A stretch of DNA of 64,000 nt, taken from the NCBI GenBank assembly GCA_002281775.1, contig NCGY01000008.1, positions 152,343-216,342 on the forward strand, written 5' to 3'. The notes under the pieces are model-generated. The model was not told the DNA's origin. It was given only the letters and a program-made list of their open reading frames with translations, and did no database searches. The position numbers were made by a program, and so were the translations under genes. The DNA comes from Hydrogenophilales bacterium 16-64-46. Its GTDB lineage: Bacteria; Pseudomonadota; Gammaproteobacteria; Burkholderiales; Thiobacillaceae. Below, in pieces: positions 1 through 7,621 of the stretch (positions within the stretch are counted from its first letter, which is position 1; each line of letters starts with the position of its first letter).

Positions 1-174
1 TGCAACCTGGTGCGCGCCATGTCCGACCAGACGCAGTTCCTCTTCATCACCCACAACCGCGTGACGATGGAAATGGCGCAGCACCTCGCCGGCGTCACCA
101 TGCAGGAGCCGGGCGTGTCGCGCATCGTCGCGGTGGACGTGGAACAAGCGGTGGGGATGGTCGAGGCGGCCTGA
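1..174 (+). CDS. smc: Chromosome segregation protein SMC, C-terminal end (partial)
   Basis: The reading frame is open from the first base to a TGA at 172-174 and gives the last 57 residues. It carries the conserved end of the SMC ATPase head: the stretch [14 protein letters not shown] (D-loop/H-loop region after Walker B) followed by [16 protein letters not shown]. In the intact protein this part completes the ABC-type ATP-binding head formed with the N-terminus; the SMC-ScpAB complex organises and helps segregate the chromosome. The rest of the gene lies upstream of the window. I see no sign of damage in the visible part. Confidence 0.93.
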   Translation, partial: CNLVRAMSDQTQFLFITHNRVTMEMAQHLAGVTMQEPGVSRIVAVDVEQAVGMVEAA

Positions 175-192
175 GACGGGCAGTGCGCCGGA

Positions 193-283
193 TTATTGAT
201 CCGAAACCAACGAAGTTGAAAATAAGTGCCAGCGTCGGCATACCGAATTGGCCGGATAGCCGCACAAGGTTTCGGATCAATAA
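193..283. repeat. Inverted-repeat element with perfect 16-bp arms
   Basis: TTATTGATCCGAAACC at 193-208 is repeated in exact inverse orientation at 268-283 with 59 bp between. There is no coding potential inside. The pair could be a small mobile MITE-like element or a long hairpin beyond smc. It does not look like an ordinary terminator, because there is no T run and the loop is long. Confidence 0.7.
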
Positions 284-302
284 CAATTGAACCTTGGCGC
301 GT

Positions 303-342
303 TATTGATGGGAAATTCTAGTTCTTGAATTTCCCGTCAATA
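303..342. repeat. Hairpin with 16-bp arms next to infA stop
   Basis: TATTGATGGGAAATTC at 303-318 pairs with GAATTTCCCGTCAATA at 327-342 (15 of 16 matches, 8-nt loop). It lies immediately beyond the infA stop codon. It may end infA transcription or protect its mRNA, though no U tract follows on either strand. Its outer bases TATTGA resemble the arm of the neighbouring repeat at 193-283. Confidence 0.6.
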
Positions 343-606
343 TCAGTGCTTGCGGGGTGTGAAGGCGCGGGGTGCCTGGACGTGTGTGTCCTTGTGGCGG
401 AAGTTGATCCGGCCCTTGGTCAGGTCGTAGGGCGACATCTCGATGGTCACCTTGTCGCCTGCCAGGATGCGGATGCGGTGCTTGCGCATCTTGCCCGACG
501 CATAGGCGATGATTTCAAAACCGTTGTCGAGCGTGACGCGGAAACGGGTTTGCGGAAGCACTTCGTTGACGACGCCTTCCATTTCGACAAGTTCTTCTTT
601 GGACAT
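343..606 (-). CDS. infA: Translation initiation factor IF-1
   Basis: An 87-residue protein beginning [11 protein letters not shown] that fits IF-1 along its whole length: an S1/OB-fold with the signature [15 protein letters not shown] and the C-terminal block [17 protein letters not shown]-1 binds the ribosomal A site during initiation with IF-2 and IF-3. Length is slightly above the usual 72 because of a C-terminal tail ([14 protein letters not shown]), as seen in extra infA copies of betaproteobacteria; whether this is the only infA cannot be told from the window. The start at 606 has AGAGGAAT upstream as ribosome binding site. The gene stands alone. Confidence 0.93.
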   Translation of the reverse strand: MSKEELVEMEGVVNEVLPQTRFRVTLDNGFEIIAYASGKMRKHRIRILAGDKVTIEMSPYDLTKGRINFRHKDTHVQAPRAFTPRKH

Positions 607-890
607 GGCGGATTCCTCTGGATAAGCCGGGTGGCGGCGCGCAGACGGCGCCGGACAGGAGCGAAAGATCACAGTGCAAGCTGCGGCAGCCATGCCGGAT
701 GGCGCTGCCAGAGAGGAAGCCGGAGGCAAACCCAAAGACCCGTTCGGCCCGCAGTATGGGCGGTGGGGGCCGGCGTGGCAAGCAAAGCTTTGCCCAGCGC
801 AGGCAGGGCGACAGGCAGACCAAGCCGGGTATCTTCGGGGAGCATCGCGCAACGCACCCTGTCACGCGCGTTCGGGGCGGGGGTGGAGGC

Positions 891-917
891 AAAAAAACCG
901 CCGTCGGCAGACAGCGG
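891..917 (-). terminator. Intrinsic terminator of the fcc operon
   Basis: Read on the minus strand, an 8-bp stem CCGCTGTC/GACGGCGG (one G-T pair) with a TGCC loop is followed by seven T. It sits 24 bp beyond the fccB stop. The rest of 607-941, between infA and fccB, shows no credible gene. Confidence 0.8.
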
Positions 918-941
918 CGTGGGCGAGTCCGGCGGCCGGCG

Positions 942-2282
942 TCAGCCGAAGGAGTCGGCTACGATGCTCTTGTGCCAGCCCTGTGCGTAACCGGCTTCCT
1001 GACTGCGTTGCTGCGGGGTGGCGTCGGCCGGGCTGAGGCCGCCAGCACCTTTTATGCCTTGCAGGCTACCATCTTCGCCAAGGCGGTAAACGGCAGCTAT
1101 GCTGATGCCGTAGTCCGGCGCAACCAGGCTGTAGCAGGTGTTGACGTGCGAAGGCGTCGGCGGCGGCACGCCGCGGAACAGCGAGACGATGGCGGCGGCG
1201 GTCATCTTGGCGATGTTGTTGGCGGTGTGGCCGGATTTGGGCAGGGCACCCGCGATGGAGGCGTCGCCAATGACGTGGACGTTCGGCACCTGGGTCGATT
1301 CGAAGCTGAGCTGGTTCACCGGACACCAGCCGCTGGCGTTGGCCAGACCGGTGTCGATGGCCAACTGCGGTGCGCGCTGTGCCGGGATGATGTTGACCAC
1401 GTCGCCCCTGTGCGAGCTGCCATTGGCGGTATGGACAGTCAGCGAACGGGCGTCGACGCGCACGACCTTGCCGCCGCTGGTGGCCGGCACCCATTCGATC
1501 AGGTCGGAGTAGAGCTGGTCCCAGGCCTGGGTGAAGAGCGCTTGCTTCGAGAAATTGTCCTTGGAATCGAGAATCAGGATCTTCGACCTAGGCTTCTGCG
1601 TCTTGAAGTAGTGCGCGACCATGCTCACCCGTTCCGGCGGGCCGGGCGGGCAGCGGAAGGGCATGGGCGGCGCGCTCATGATGAAGGTGCCGCCGTCGGG
1701 CATGGCTTGTAACTGTTTCAGCAGGAGCACGGTCTGCGGCCCGGCCTTCCAGGCGTGCGGCATGATTTGCGTGGCCGCTTCGTCGTAGCCTTCGATGTCG
1801 CCCCAGCGGAAATCGATGCCGGGCGACATGACGAGGCGGTCATAGGCCACCGTCTTGCCGCCCGCCAGGGTGACGAGGCGCTTGCCGGTGTCGACGCCCA
1901 CCACACGGTCGATGACGACGTTGACGCCGTGCTTGTCGCGCAGGGCGGAATAGGTCTGGGTCAGGTCGTCCATCGTGCGCATGCCGCCGAACACCCAGTT
2001 GCTGCCGGGGCAGGTCACATATTTCGCGTTTTGTTCGACCAGGGTGACGCTGAGCGTGGGGTCGTACAGCCGCAGGTACTTGGCGCAGGTTGCGCCGCCG
2101 AAGCCGCCGCCAATGACGACTACACGGGGGGCGGCTTTGGCCGGGACCGGCGTGGCGCTCGCAGCGGTGGATGAACCTGCGGTCGGCGTGGTCTGGCAGC
2201 CGGCGAGGCCGACGCTGGAGAGTGCGCCGCCCGCGCCAAGCAGCTTGACGAATTCCCTGCGTGTGAATTGTTTCATGCTCAT
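942..2282 (-). CDS. fccB: Sulfide dehydrogenase flavoprotein subunit (flavocytochrome c)
   Basis: A 446-residue FAD protein that oxidises sulfide and passes electrons to the cytochrome subunit in the periplasm. A Tat signal (TRREFVKLLG, twin Arg at residues 8-9) is followed by a lipobox-like LAGC at 26-29. The dinucleotide-binding motif VVVIGGGFGG lies near 54-63. Two family cysteines are visible, in YVTCPGSN and FRCPPGPPER, which in this family form the redox disulfide. The C-terminus matches the FCSD flavin-binding domain (NTCYSLVAP). The chosen start overlaps the fccA stop as ATGA; a second ATG lies two codons in. Last gene of the operon before a terminator. Longer upstream reading in this frame is a shadow of neighbouring genes. 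Confidence 0.92.
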   Translation of the reverse strand: MSMKQFTRREFVKLLGAGGALSSVGLAGCQTTPTAGSSTAASATPVPAKAAPRVVVIGGGFGGATCAKYLRLYDPTLSVTLVEQNAKYVTCPGSNWVFGGMRTMDDLTQTYSALRDKHGVNVVIDRVVGVDTGKRLVTLAGGKTVAYDRLVMSPGIDFRWGDIEGYDEAATQIMPHAWKAGPQTVLLLKQLQAMPDGGTFIMSAPPMPFRCPPGPPERVSMVAHYFKTQKPRSKILILDSKDNFSKQALFTQAWDQLYSDLIEWVPATSGGKVVRVDARSLTVHTANGSSHRGDVVNIIPAQRAPQLAIDTGLANASGWCPVNQLSFESTQVPNVHVIGDASIAGALPKSGHTANNIAKMTAAAIVSLFRGVPPPTPSHVNTCYSLVAPDYGISIAAVYRLGEDGSLQGIKGAGGLSPADATPQQRSQEAGYAQGWHKSIVADSFG

Positions 2283-2593
2283 TTCCCTTTCTTCTGCAGG
2301 CCGGCGAGATAGTTCGCGGCTTCGACGATTTCGGCGTCGGTGTAGGCGCTGGCGTGGCGCCCCATGATGGTGGAATAGCGCTGGCCAGACTTGTAGGCCC
2401 TGAGCGTCTCGATCATGCGCTCGGCAGGAATGTAGTCGATGCTCGGGATCGTGCTCGGGCTGACACCGTGGGTGCCGTGGCAGGTGAAACAGGTGCTGGC
2501 GATGACTTCGCCGCGCGAAATGGTCTGGGCACTGACCGCAGTGCTGGCCAGCAGGGCCAGGCCGGCAAGGGCCGCGAGTGAGGATGGGTTCAT
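2279..2593 (-). CDS. fccA: Cytochrome c subunit of sulfide dehydrogenase
   Basis: A 104-residue protein with a signal peptide (cleavage near VSAQ, residue 22) and one haem c site, CFTCH, around residues 35-39; a distal methionine candidate is in STIMGRHA. It would be exported, loaded with one haem and act as electron acceptor for FccB. It is the short, monohaem form; some flavocytochrome c sulfide dehydrogenases have a dihaem subunit. Its stop overlaps the fccB start (ATGA at 2279-2282), so the two are translationally coupled and probably made 1:1. Confidence 0.9.
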   Translation of the reverse strand: MNPSSLAALAGLALLASTAVSAQTISRGEVIASTCFTCHGTHGVSPSTIPSIDYIPAERMIETLRAYKSGQRYSTIMGRHASAYTDAEIVEAANYLAGLQKKGK

Positions 2594-2617
2594 GGGTGCG
2601 AGGTCTCCTGGTGGGGC

Positions 2618-3130
2618 TTACAGATCGACGCCAAACTGGGTATCCGACCCCAGCGTGCGTTCCTTGGCACCGGCCTTGTAGGCGTCCAGCGACTCGCGCT
2701 GGGCGCGCTCCAGGGCGGCTTCCTGGTCTTCTTGTTCCTTGAGTGCGGTCTGGCGCAGGCGCTCCGCTTCGGCGGCGCGCGCGGCGGCCTCCTTGCGGGC
2801 CTTTTCCTGGGCGGCGGCGAGCGCCTCGCGCTGGCGGGCTTCCTTGACGGCGGCGAGCGCGGCCTTGTCCTTGTCGGCCTGCTGACGTTCGCGGGCGGCT
2901 TCCTCGTCCCGTTCCTGAGCCTGGCGGGCTTGCAGGGCGGCGCGCTCGCGACGCAGTTTTTCGAGCCGTTCCTGAATGTCCTTTTGCAGTTTCTGGCCGG
3001 TGTGGCGCATGCGCTCGCCGGCCGCCTTCAGACTGTCGTCCGAGACTTCGGATTGCGCGTGGACGCTGCCTGCAAGGAGGCTGATGCCAAGACATACTGC
3101 GGTGATCGAAAACGAGGCAAGGCGTTTCAT
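2618..3130 (-). CDS. Periplasmic coiled-coil protein of unknown function
   Basis: A 170-residue protein from the ATG at 3130, with a signal peptide MKRLASFSITAVCLG ending near SVHAQS. Most of the mature part (about residues 45-150) is rich in Ala, Arg, Glu, Gln and Lys with heptad spacing and is predicted as one long helix or coiled coil. I recognise no enzyme domain. It sits 24 bp upstream of fccA in the same direction, so it is likely co-transcribed with the sulfide dehydrogenase genes; a structural or assembly role there is only inference. A TTG at 3151 would add seven residues ahead of the signal peptide and is less likely. Confidence 0.65.
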   Translation of the reverse strand: MKRLASFSITAVCLGISLLAGSVHAQSEVSDDSLKAAGERMRHTGQKLQKDIQERLEKLRRERAALQARQAQERDEEAARERQQADKDKAALAAVKEARQREALAAAQEKARKEAAARAAEAERLRQTALKEQEDQEAALERAQRESLDAYKAGAKERTLGSDTQFGVDL

Positions 3131-3242
3131 GCGGGTCGGCCGGATAGACAATCGGGAACGACCGGGATGACGGGACGCACCCCGGTCACTTCAGGGTGGT
3201 TTACGGCCGGTAGGCGGCGGACTTTAATCCGCCGCGCCGGAT

Positions 3243-3953
3243 TCAGAGTTCGCCGGCCGCGCCAGCGCGCATCACGCTGTCGAGTTTTTCGCGTATGGCG
3301 AGCGCACCCTGGCGCAGTTCAGGGGTAATACCCATCTGCCTGCCGGCCATGTCCAGCCAGGTCACGTCCCAGTCGAGCGTGAGCACCCAGATGTTCTTGT
3401 CGCCGTCTTCCATCACGGTGATGCGGCACGGCAGGAAAACCGCCATTTCTGGAATGATGCGCAAAAGATCCCGCGCCACGGCGATATCGCAGAAGCTGAA
3501 AACTTCCACGCGCGGCGCGGTGTTGTCACCGAGCACGGCCTGGAAGTCCTTCCACATGAGGTTGCTGCCGACGAACTTGAGGTTCTCCTTGTTGGCCCGC
3601 AGCATCATGGATTCGACAACTTCATCGAAGGACAGCCCGGCCTTGGCCTGGTATTTCACGGCGAAATAGTTCATCGCCTCGCGTGCGTCCATCTGCATCA
3701 TGTTGGCCATCATCGGCATGGCCATCTGCAGCCAGCGCTTCTTTTCCTCGGGCTTGAGGATGCGGTTCATCTGGTAATCACGATAGGGCGGCGGCAGGGC
3801 CTGCTGGATCAGCATCGGGCCATAGGGGGTCTGGACAGTGCCGAACCAGGGCTGCGTCGGTACGGCAGATGCAGGCTTGGGGGCGGCGGGTGGGTCTGCG
3901 GCCAGGGCAGGCAGACACACGAGCGAAGCGGTAAACAGTAAGGTGCGCAACAT
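3243..3953 (-). CDS. Exported DUF302-type protein
   Basis: A 236-residue protein from the ATG at 3953, which has AGGAG seven bases upstream. A signal peptide (MLRTLLFTASLVCLPALAAD) leads to a proline-rich linker, then a domain like DUF302: FDEVVESMMLRANKENLKFVG, then EVFSFCDIAVARDLL, then FLPCRITVMEDGD. Two cysteines (SFCD, LPCR) stand in it. DUF302 proteins are common beside sulfur-oxidation and heavy-metal genes, but the function is not established. It is the first gene of the apparent fcc transcription unit. A longer ORF start (3992) would put 13 residues before the signal peptide and is rejected. Confidence 0.75.
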   Translation of the reverse strand: MLRTLLFTASLVCLPALAADPPAAPKPASAVPTQPWFGTVQTPYGPMLIQQALPPPYRDYQMNRILKPEEKKRWLQMAMPMMANMMQMDAREAMNYFAVKYQAKAGLSFDEVVESMMLRANKENLKFVGSNLMWKDFQAVLGDNTAPRVEVFSFCDIAVARDLLRIIPEMAVFLPCRITVMEDGDKNIWVLTLDWDVTWLDMAGRQMGITPELRQGALAIREKLDSVMRAGAAGEL

Positions 3954-3990
3954 GGCGGGTCTCCTGATTTGTTTTGTTACTGTTGGAAAC

Positions 3991-4018
3991 ATCCTACGCC
4001 GGTCGGACGGGGCGTCAA
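3991..4018 (-). promoter_or_regulatory. Possible sigma-70 promoter for the fcc gene group
   Basis: On the minus strand TTGACG (4018-4013) and TAGGAT (3996-3991) are separated by 16 bp, about 40 bp before the DUF302 start. The -35 box overlaps the stop of the kinase gene upstream. Recognised by eye only. Confidence 0.4.
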
Positions 4019-6549
4019 CGTGACGATGCGCTCATGCGGAACAGCCTGTCCAGCGCATCGCGTGTCTGACGGGCATCTTCAAGTTTGCCTGCCTCGACCA
4101 AGGCTTCGATGCGGGCGGCGGCCGTCTGAATGGCGACCGCCTGTACGCTGGCAGCCGCACCCCGCAAGGCATGGGCTTCCTTGCGCGCGGTGTCGGTTTC
4201 ACCTCGTGCCAGTGCTGCGGCGAGGGCGGCGAGGCTGGCTTCGGTCGTCTGCACAAACACGGTTTCAAGTTCGTCGATGAGGGCCGGGTTACCCGGGTAG
4301 CGGGATGCCAGGGTGGTGCGGTCAAGCAGAGGCGGCGATTCTGTGCCGGCTATGGGCAGCCATTGGCCGAGCGCGGCGACAAGTGCCGACTCGGTGTAGG
4401 GCTTGGCAAGATAGTCGTTTGCGCCTGCTGCGAGGCAGGTTTCGCGAAAGCCGCTGCTGGCATTGGCGGTGAGCGCAATGATCGGGACACGGCCGGCGCG
4501 GCCGGTCAGGGCGCGGATGCGCCGGGTGGCTTCGAGGCCATCCATTTCAGGCATCTGCCAGTCCATGAGCACCAGATCGAAGGGGGCGCTTTGCAGTTTT
4601 TCCAGCGCCTGCGCGCCGGTAGTGGCCAGATCGTAAGCCAGGCCCATTTCGCCCAGCTGATGCGCGAGTACTTTCTGGTTGACAGGATGGTCTTCCACCA
4701 TCAGCACGCGGCCTTGCAGGTGCGGTGAAACATGGGCGGTCAGTTCCACCAGGGGCAGTTCGGTGGGCGGCAGCAGCAGCATGAGGGTGAACCGGCTGCC
4801 CGAGCCACTGGCGCTCTCGACCGCGATGCGTCCCCCCATCAATTCGGCCAGTTGGCTGCTGACCGCCAGGCCCAGGCCGGTGCCGCCGTAGCGCCGGGTG
4901 GTGGAGGAATCAGCTTGCGAGAACGCCTGGAACAGTCGTACCTGGGCCTCGGGCAGCATGCCGATGCCGGTGTCGCGCACGCTGAAGCGGCAGCCGATTT
5001 CGTCATGCACCGTTTCGAAATCGAGGCGTAGTTCGACTTCGCCCATATGGGTGAATTTGATGGCGTTGTCGACCAGGTTGAGCAGGATCTGGCGGATGCG
5101 GGTGGGGTCACCGAGCAGGGCGGCGGGCGGCGCGTCCGGCAGGCTGAGTTTCAGGGTGATGCCCTTTTCCAGCGCGCGGGCCTGGAACAGGGCGACGACA
5201 CTGCGGGCAATGTCGACGGGCGAGAACGCAACGCGCTCGATGGCGAGCTTGCCGGCCTCGATCTTCGAGAAGTCGAGGATGTCGTTGATGATGGTGAGCA
5301 GGCTTTCGGCCGAGCTTTTCAGCGTAGCGATGTAATCGCGCTGCTGGCCGTCGAGCGGGGTTTTCAGCAGCAGACCGGCCATGCCGAGGATGCCGTGCAT
5401 AGGGGTACGGATTTCATGGCTGACGTTGGCGACGAATTCCGACTTGGCGCGTGCCATCTGCAAGGCGGCTTCCCGCGCGGCTTCCTTGGCCGCCTCCGCC
5501 GCGCGGCGTTCGGACACGTCACGCATGATCGCCTGGATCACCGGGCGACCCTCGAGGTGCATGGCGTGTAGGGCGATCTCGGTTTCGAACACCGTGCCGT
5601 CGGCGCGGCGGGCGCGCCAGTCCATCTCGGCATGGCCGGTAGCGCGGGCTTCGCCGATAGCCTGCATGGCGTGGTCGATGGCGAGCTGGCCGTTGGCCTG
5701 CATCGCGGTGCCCAGCTGGGGAATGGGTGTGGCGAGGAATTGCCCGACCGAATCCATGCCGAACATCGACAGGGTGGCCGGATTGCAATCGGTGAAACCC
5801 TGATCGTCGAGTATCACGACCGCGTCGGAATTGGTCTCGAACAGGGTCTGGTACTTGAGCTTTTCGTTCTGCAGCAGGCGTGCCTGCAGCAGGGTGCGGC
5901 GACTGACGACGATGGCGACGATCAGGCCCAGCAGCGTCGCCACACCGCCCAGGATCAGCATCAGATCGCGGGTCGACTGATAGGCCATGTAGGTCTGCTG
6001 CAGGGCGGTTTCGCTGTCGCGGCGCTGCAGCGCTGTCATCCTGTCGAGAGCGTCGACCAGGCGGTATTGCAGGGGGATGGCGTATTTCTGCAGTTCGGTG
6101 AGTGCGCCGTAGTTGTTTTCGTCCAGCGCAGCATCGACAACGGCGAGCATGATGGGCTGGTTGTCGCGCGTGATCGCGTCGAGTTCGTCGAGCAGCTGGC
6201 GCTCTTCTTCAGAGCGAACCATCTGGCTCAGCTGGTTGCGGTCCTTGGTATAGCGTTCGCCGTATTCGAGAAACTGCATGAAGAGATCGTCCTTTTCCCA
6301 GGGATCGATCGACACGACGATGTTGTGCATGATGATCGCGCGGTCGCGCAGGGCATCGCGCATGTGCGAGGCGAGCCGGGTCTTGACGTTGTTGCTTTTG
6401 ACCACCTGTTCGAGCTCGGCGTTGATGTCCTTCATCTGGCTCACGCCGAGCACGATCACCGCCAGCAGCAGCAGCAGGGCAACGAGAAAGCCGATCCCGA
6501 CGTTGAACAGCAGGCCCCGGAGCGGAGCGGTCGGGGCGGTGCGGCTCAA
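4015..6549 (-). CDS. Hybrid sensor histidine kinase with receiver and HPt domains
   Basis: An 844-residue membrane sensor. Order: TM1 about 12-36, a periplasmic helical sensor region about 37-192, TM2 about 194-216, PAS about 230-345, HisKA with His378 in [11 protein letters not shown], HATPase with the N box [10 protein letters not shown] (about 491-500) and G boxes RDTGIG and GGTGLGL, a receiver with Asp663 in [13 protein letters not shown] and Lys in LAKPY, and a C-terminal HPt domain with His793 in EAHALRG. This gives a full internal phosphorelay; the target response regulator is not adjacent. No ATG fits: the start is a TTG that overlaps the stop of fbpC as TTGA (6546-6549), implying coupling to the iron importer operon. 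The signal sensed is unknown; iron is only a guess from context. Confidence 0.85.
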   Translation of the reverse strand: MSRTAPTAPLRGLLFNVGIGFLVALLLLLAVIVLGVSQMKDINAELEQVVKSNNVKTRLASHMRDALRDRAIIMHNIVVSIDPWEKDDLFMQFLEYGERYTKDRNQLSQMVRSEEERQLLDELDAITRDNQPIMLAVVDAALDENNYGALTELQKYAIPLQYRLVDALDRMTALQRRDSETALQQTYMAYQSTRDLMLILGGVATLLGLIVAIVVSRRTLLQARLLQNEKLKYQTLFETNSDAVVILDDQGFTDCNPATLSMFGMDSVGQFLATPIPQLGTAMQANGQLAIDHAMQAIGEARATGHAEMDWRARRADGTVFETEIALHAMHLEGRPVIQAIMRDVSERRAAEAAKEAAREAALQMARAKSEFVANVSHEIRTPMHGILGMAGLLLKTPLDGQQRDYIATLKSSAESLLTIINDILDFSKIEAGKLAIERVAFSPVDIARSVVALFQARALEKGITLKLSLPDAPPAALLGDPTRIRQILLNLVDNAIKFTHMGEVELRLDFETVHDEIGCRFSVRDTGIGMLPEAQVRLFQAFSQADSSTTRRYGGTGLGLAVSSQLAELMGGRIAVESASGSGSRFTLMLLLPPTELPLVELTAHVSPHLQGRVLMVEDHPVNQKVLAHQLGEMGLAYDLATTGAQALEKLQSAPFDLVLMDWQMPEMDGLEATRRIRALTGRAGRVPIIALTANASSGFRETCLAAGANDYLAKPYTESALVAALGQWLPIAGTESPPLLDRTTLASRYPGNPALIDELETVFVQTTEASLAALAAALARGETDTARKEAHALRGAAASVQAVAIQTAAARIEALVEAGKLEDARQTRDALDRLFRMSASSR

Positions 6550-7613
6550 GTGCGGCGGAACGCCACGACGTGATCGACCGCGAGCTTGATGCCGATCTTC
6601 TCGCCGATGGCGTGGTTGTGGTGGGAAGGCACCAGCGACAGCGCACGCTGGCCGCTCGGCAGTTTCAGGGTGTAGAGGAATTCGGCTCCCCGGAAGGCCT
6701 TGTTCTCGACCTCCGCGAGCATCAGGCTGTCGTCGTCGTGGACGATATCGTCGGGCCGCAGCAGCACGTCGACATGGCAGTTGCGCACGCATTCGTCGCA
6801 GCCGCTGGCGTCGCATTCGACCGGGATATGACCGTTGAGCACGCCAAGTTCGATCTCCACCTGATGGTCGTTGATGACTTCGCCGGTGAGCAGCGCCCCC
6901 TGGCCGACGAAATCGGCGACGAAGCGGTTGGCCGGTTCATGGTACAGGTCGTAGGGCGTGGCCCATTGCTGGATGCGGCCCTCGTGCATCACGCCGACCC
7001 AGTCGGCGAGCGCGAACGCCTCGTGCTGGTCGTGGGTGACGATGAGCGCGGTGGTGGCCTCGCGCTTGAGGATGTCGCGGACTTCGAGCGACAGCCGTTC
7101 GCGCAGTTCGACGTCGAGATTGGAAAACGGCTCGTCCATCAGGATCAGGCGCGGGCGTGGGGCCAGGGCGCGGGCGAGCGCCACACGCTGCTGCTGGCCA
7201 CCGGAAAGCTGGTGCGGGAAATGCTGGGCGTGGCCGGCCAGGCCGACGAGTTCGAGCAGTTCGTCGACCCGCGTCGTGCGCACGGACCTGCTTGCCTTGC
7301 GCAGGCCGAAGCCGACGTTTTCGCCCACGGTGAGGTGCGGAAACAGGGCGTAGTCCTGGAATACCATGCCGACGCGACGTTTTTCGGCCGGCAGCATCCA
7401 GTCAGCCTCGCTGACGGTTTCACCGCCGATGCGGATGCGGCCGCTCTGGATCGATTCGAAACCGGAAATGCAGCGCAGCGCAGTCGTCTTGCCGCAGCCC
7501 GACGGGCCGAGCAGGCAGCCGATGCTGCCTTCGGGCAGGGTGAACGAGAGATCGGCGATGATCTGCTTCGCGCCGTAGGCCTGCGATACCGATTCGAGAA
7601 CGAGTTCCGCCAT
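6546..7613 (-). CDS. fbpC: Ferric-iron ABC transporter ATP-binding protein
   Basis: A 355-residue ABC ATPase from the ATG at 7613. Walker A is GPSGCGKTT, the signature is [15 protein letters not shown], Walker B is [11 protein letters not shown], and the switch His is in VTHDQHEA. After about residue 240 comes a TOBE/regulatory extension typical of the FbpC/PotA/CysA group. A cysteine-rich stretch [18 protein letters not shown] (about 267-284) lies in this extension; it resembles a metal-binding or redox patch and is worth noting. It starts eight bases after fbpB, and its stop overlaps the kinase start. It would power ferric iron import through FbpB. Confidence 0.88.
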   Translation of the reverse strand: MAELVLESVSQAYGAKQIIADLSFTLPEGSIGCLLGPSGCGKTTALRCISGFESIQSGRIRIGGETVSEADWMLPAEKRRVGMVFQDYALFPHLTVGENVGFGLRKASRSVRTTRVDELLELVGLAGHAQHFPHQLSGGQQQRVALARALAPRPRLILMDEPFSNLDVELRERLSLEVRDILKREATTALIVTHDQHEAFALADWVGVMHEGRIQQWATPYDLYHEPANRFVADFVGQGALLTGEVINDHQVEIELGVLNGHIPVECDASGCDECVRNCHVDVLLRPDDIVHDDDSLMLAEVENKAFRGAEFLYTLKLPSGQRALSLVPSHHNHAIGEKIGIKLAVDHVVAFRRT

Positions 7614-7621
7614 GAGGAAGT

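Noticed and set aside
942..3095. A single 717-residue minus-strand frame across the fcc region
   Set aside because: Only the part after the ATG at 2282 is FccB. The upstream part is low-complexity Arg/Pro-rich translation of the coiled-coil and cytochrome genes in the wrong frame.
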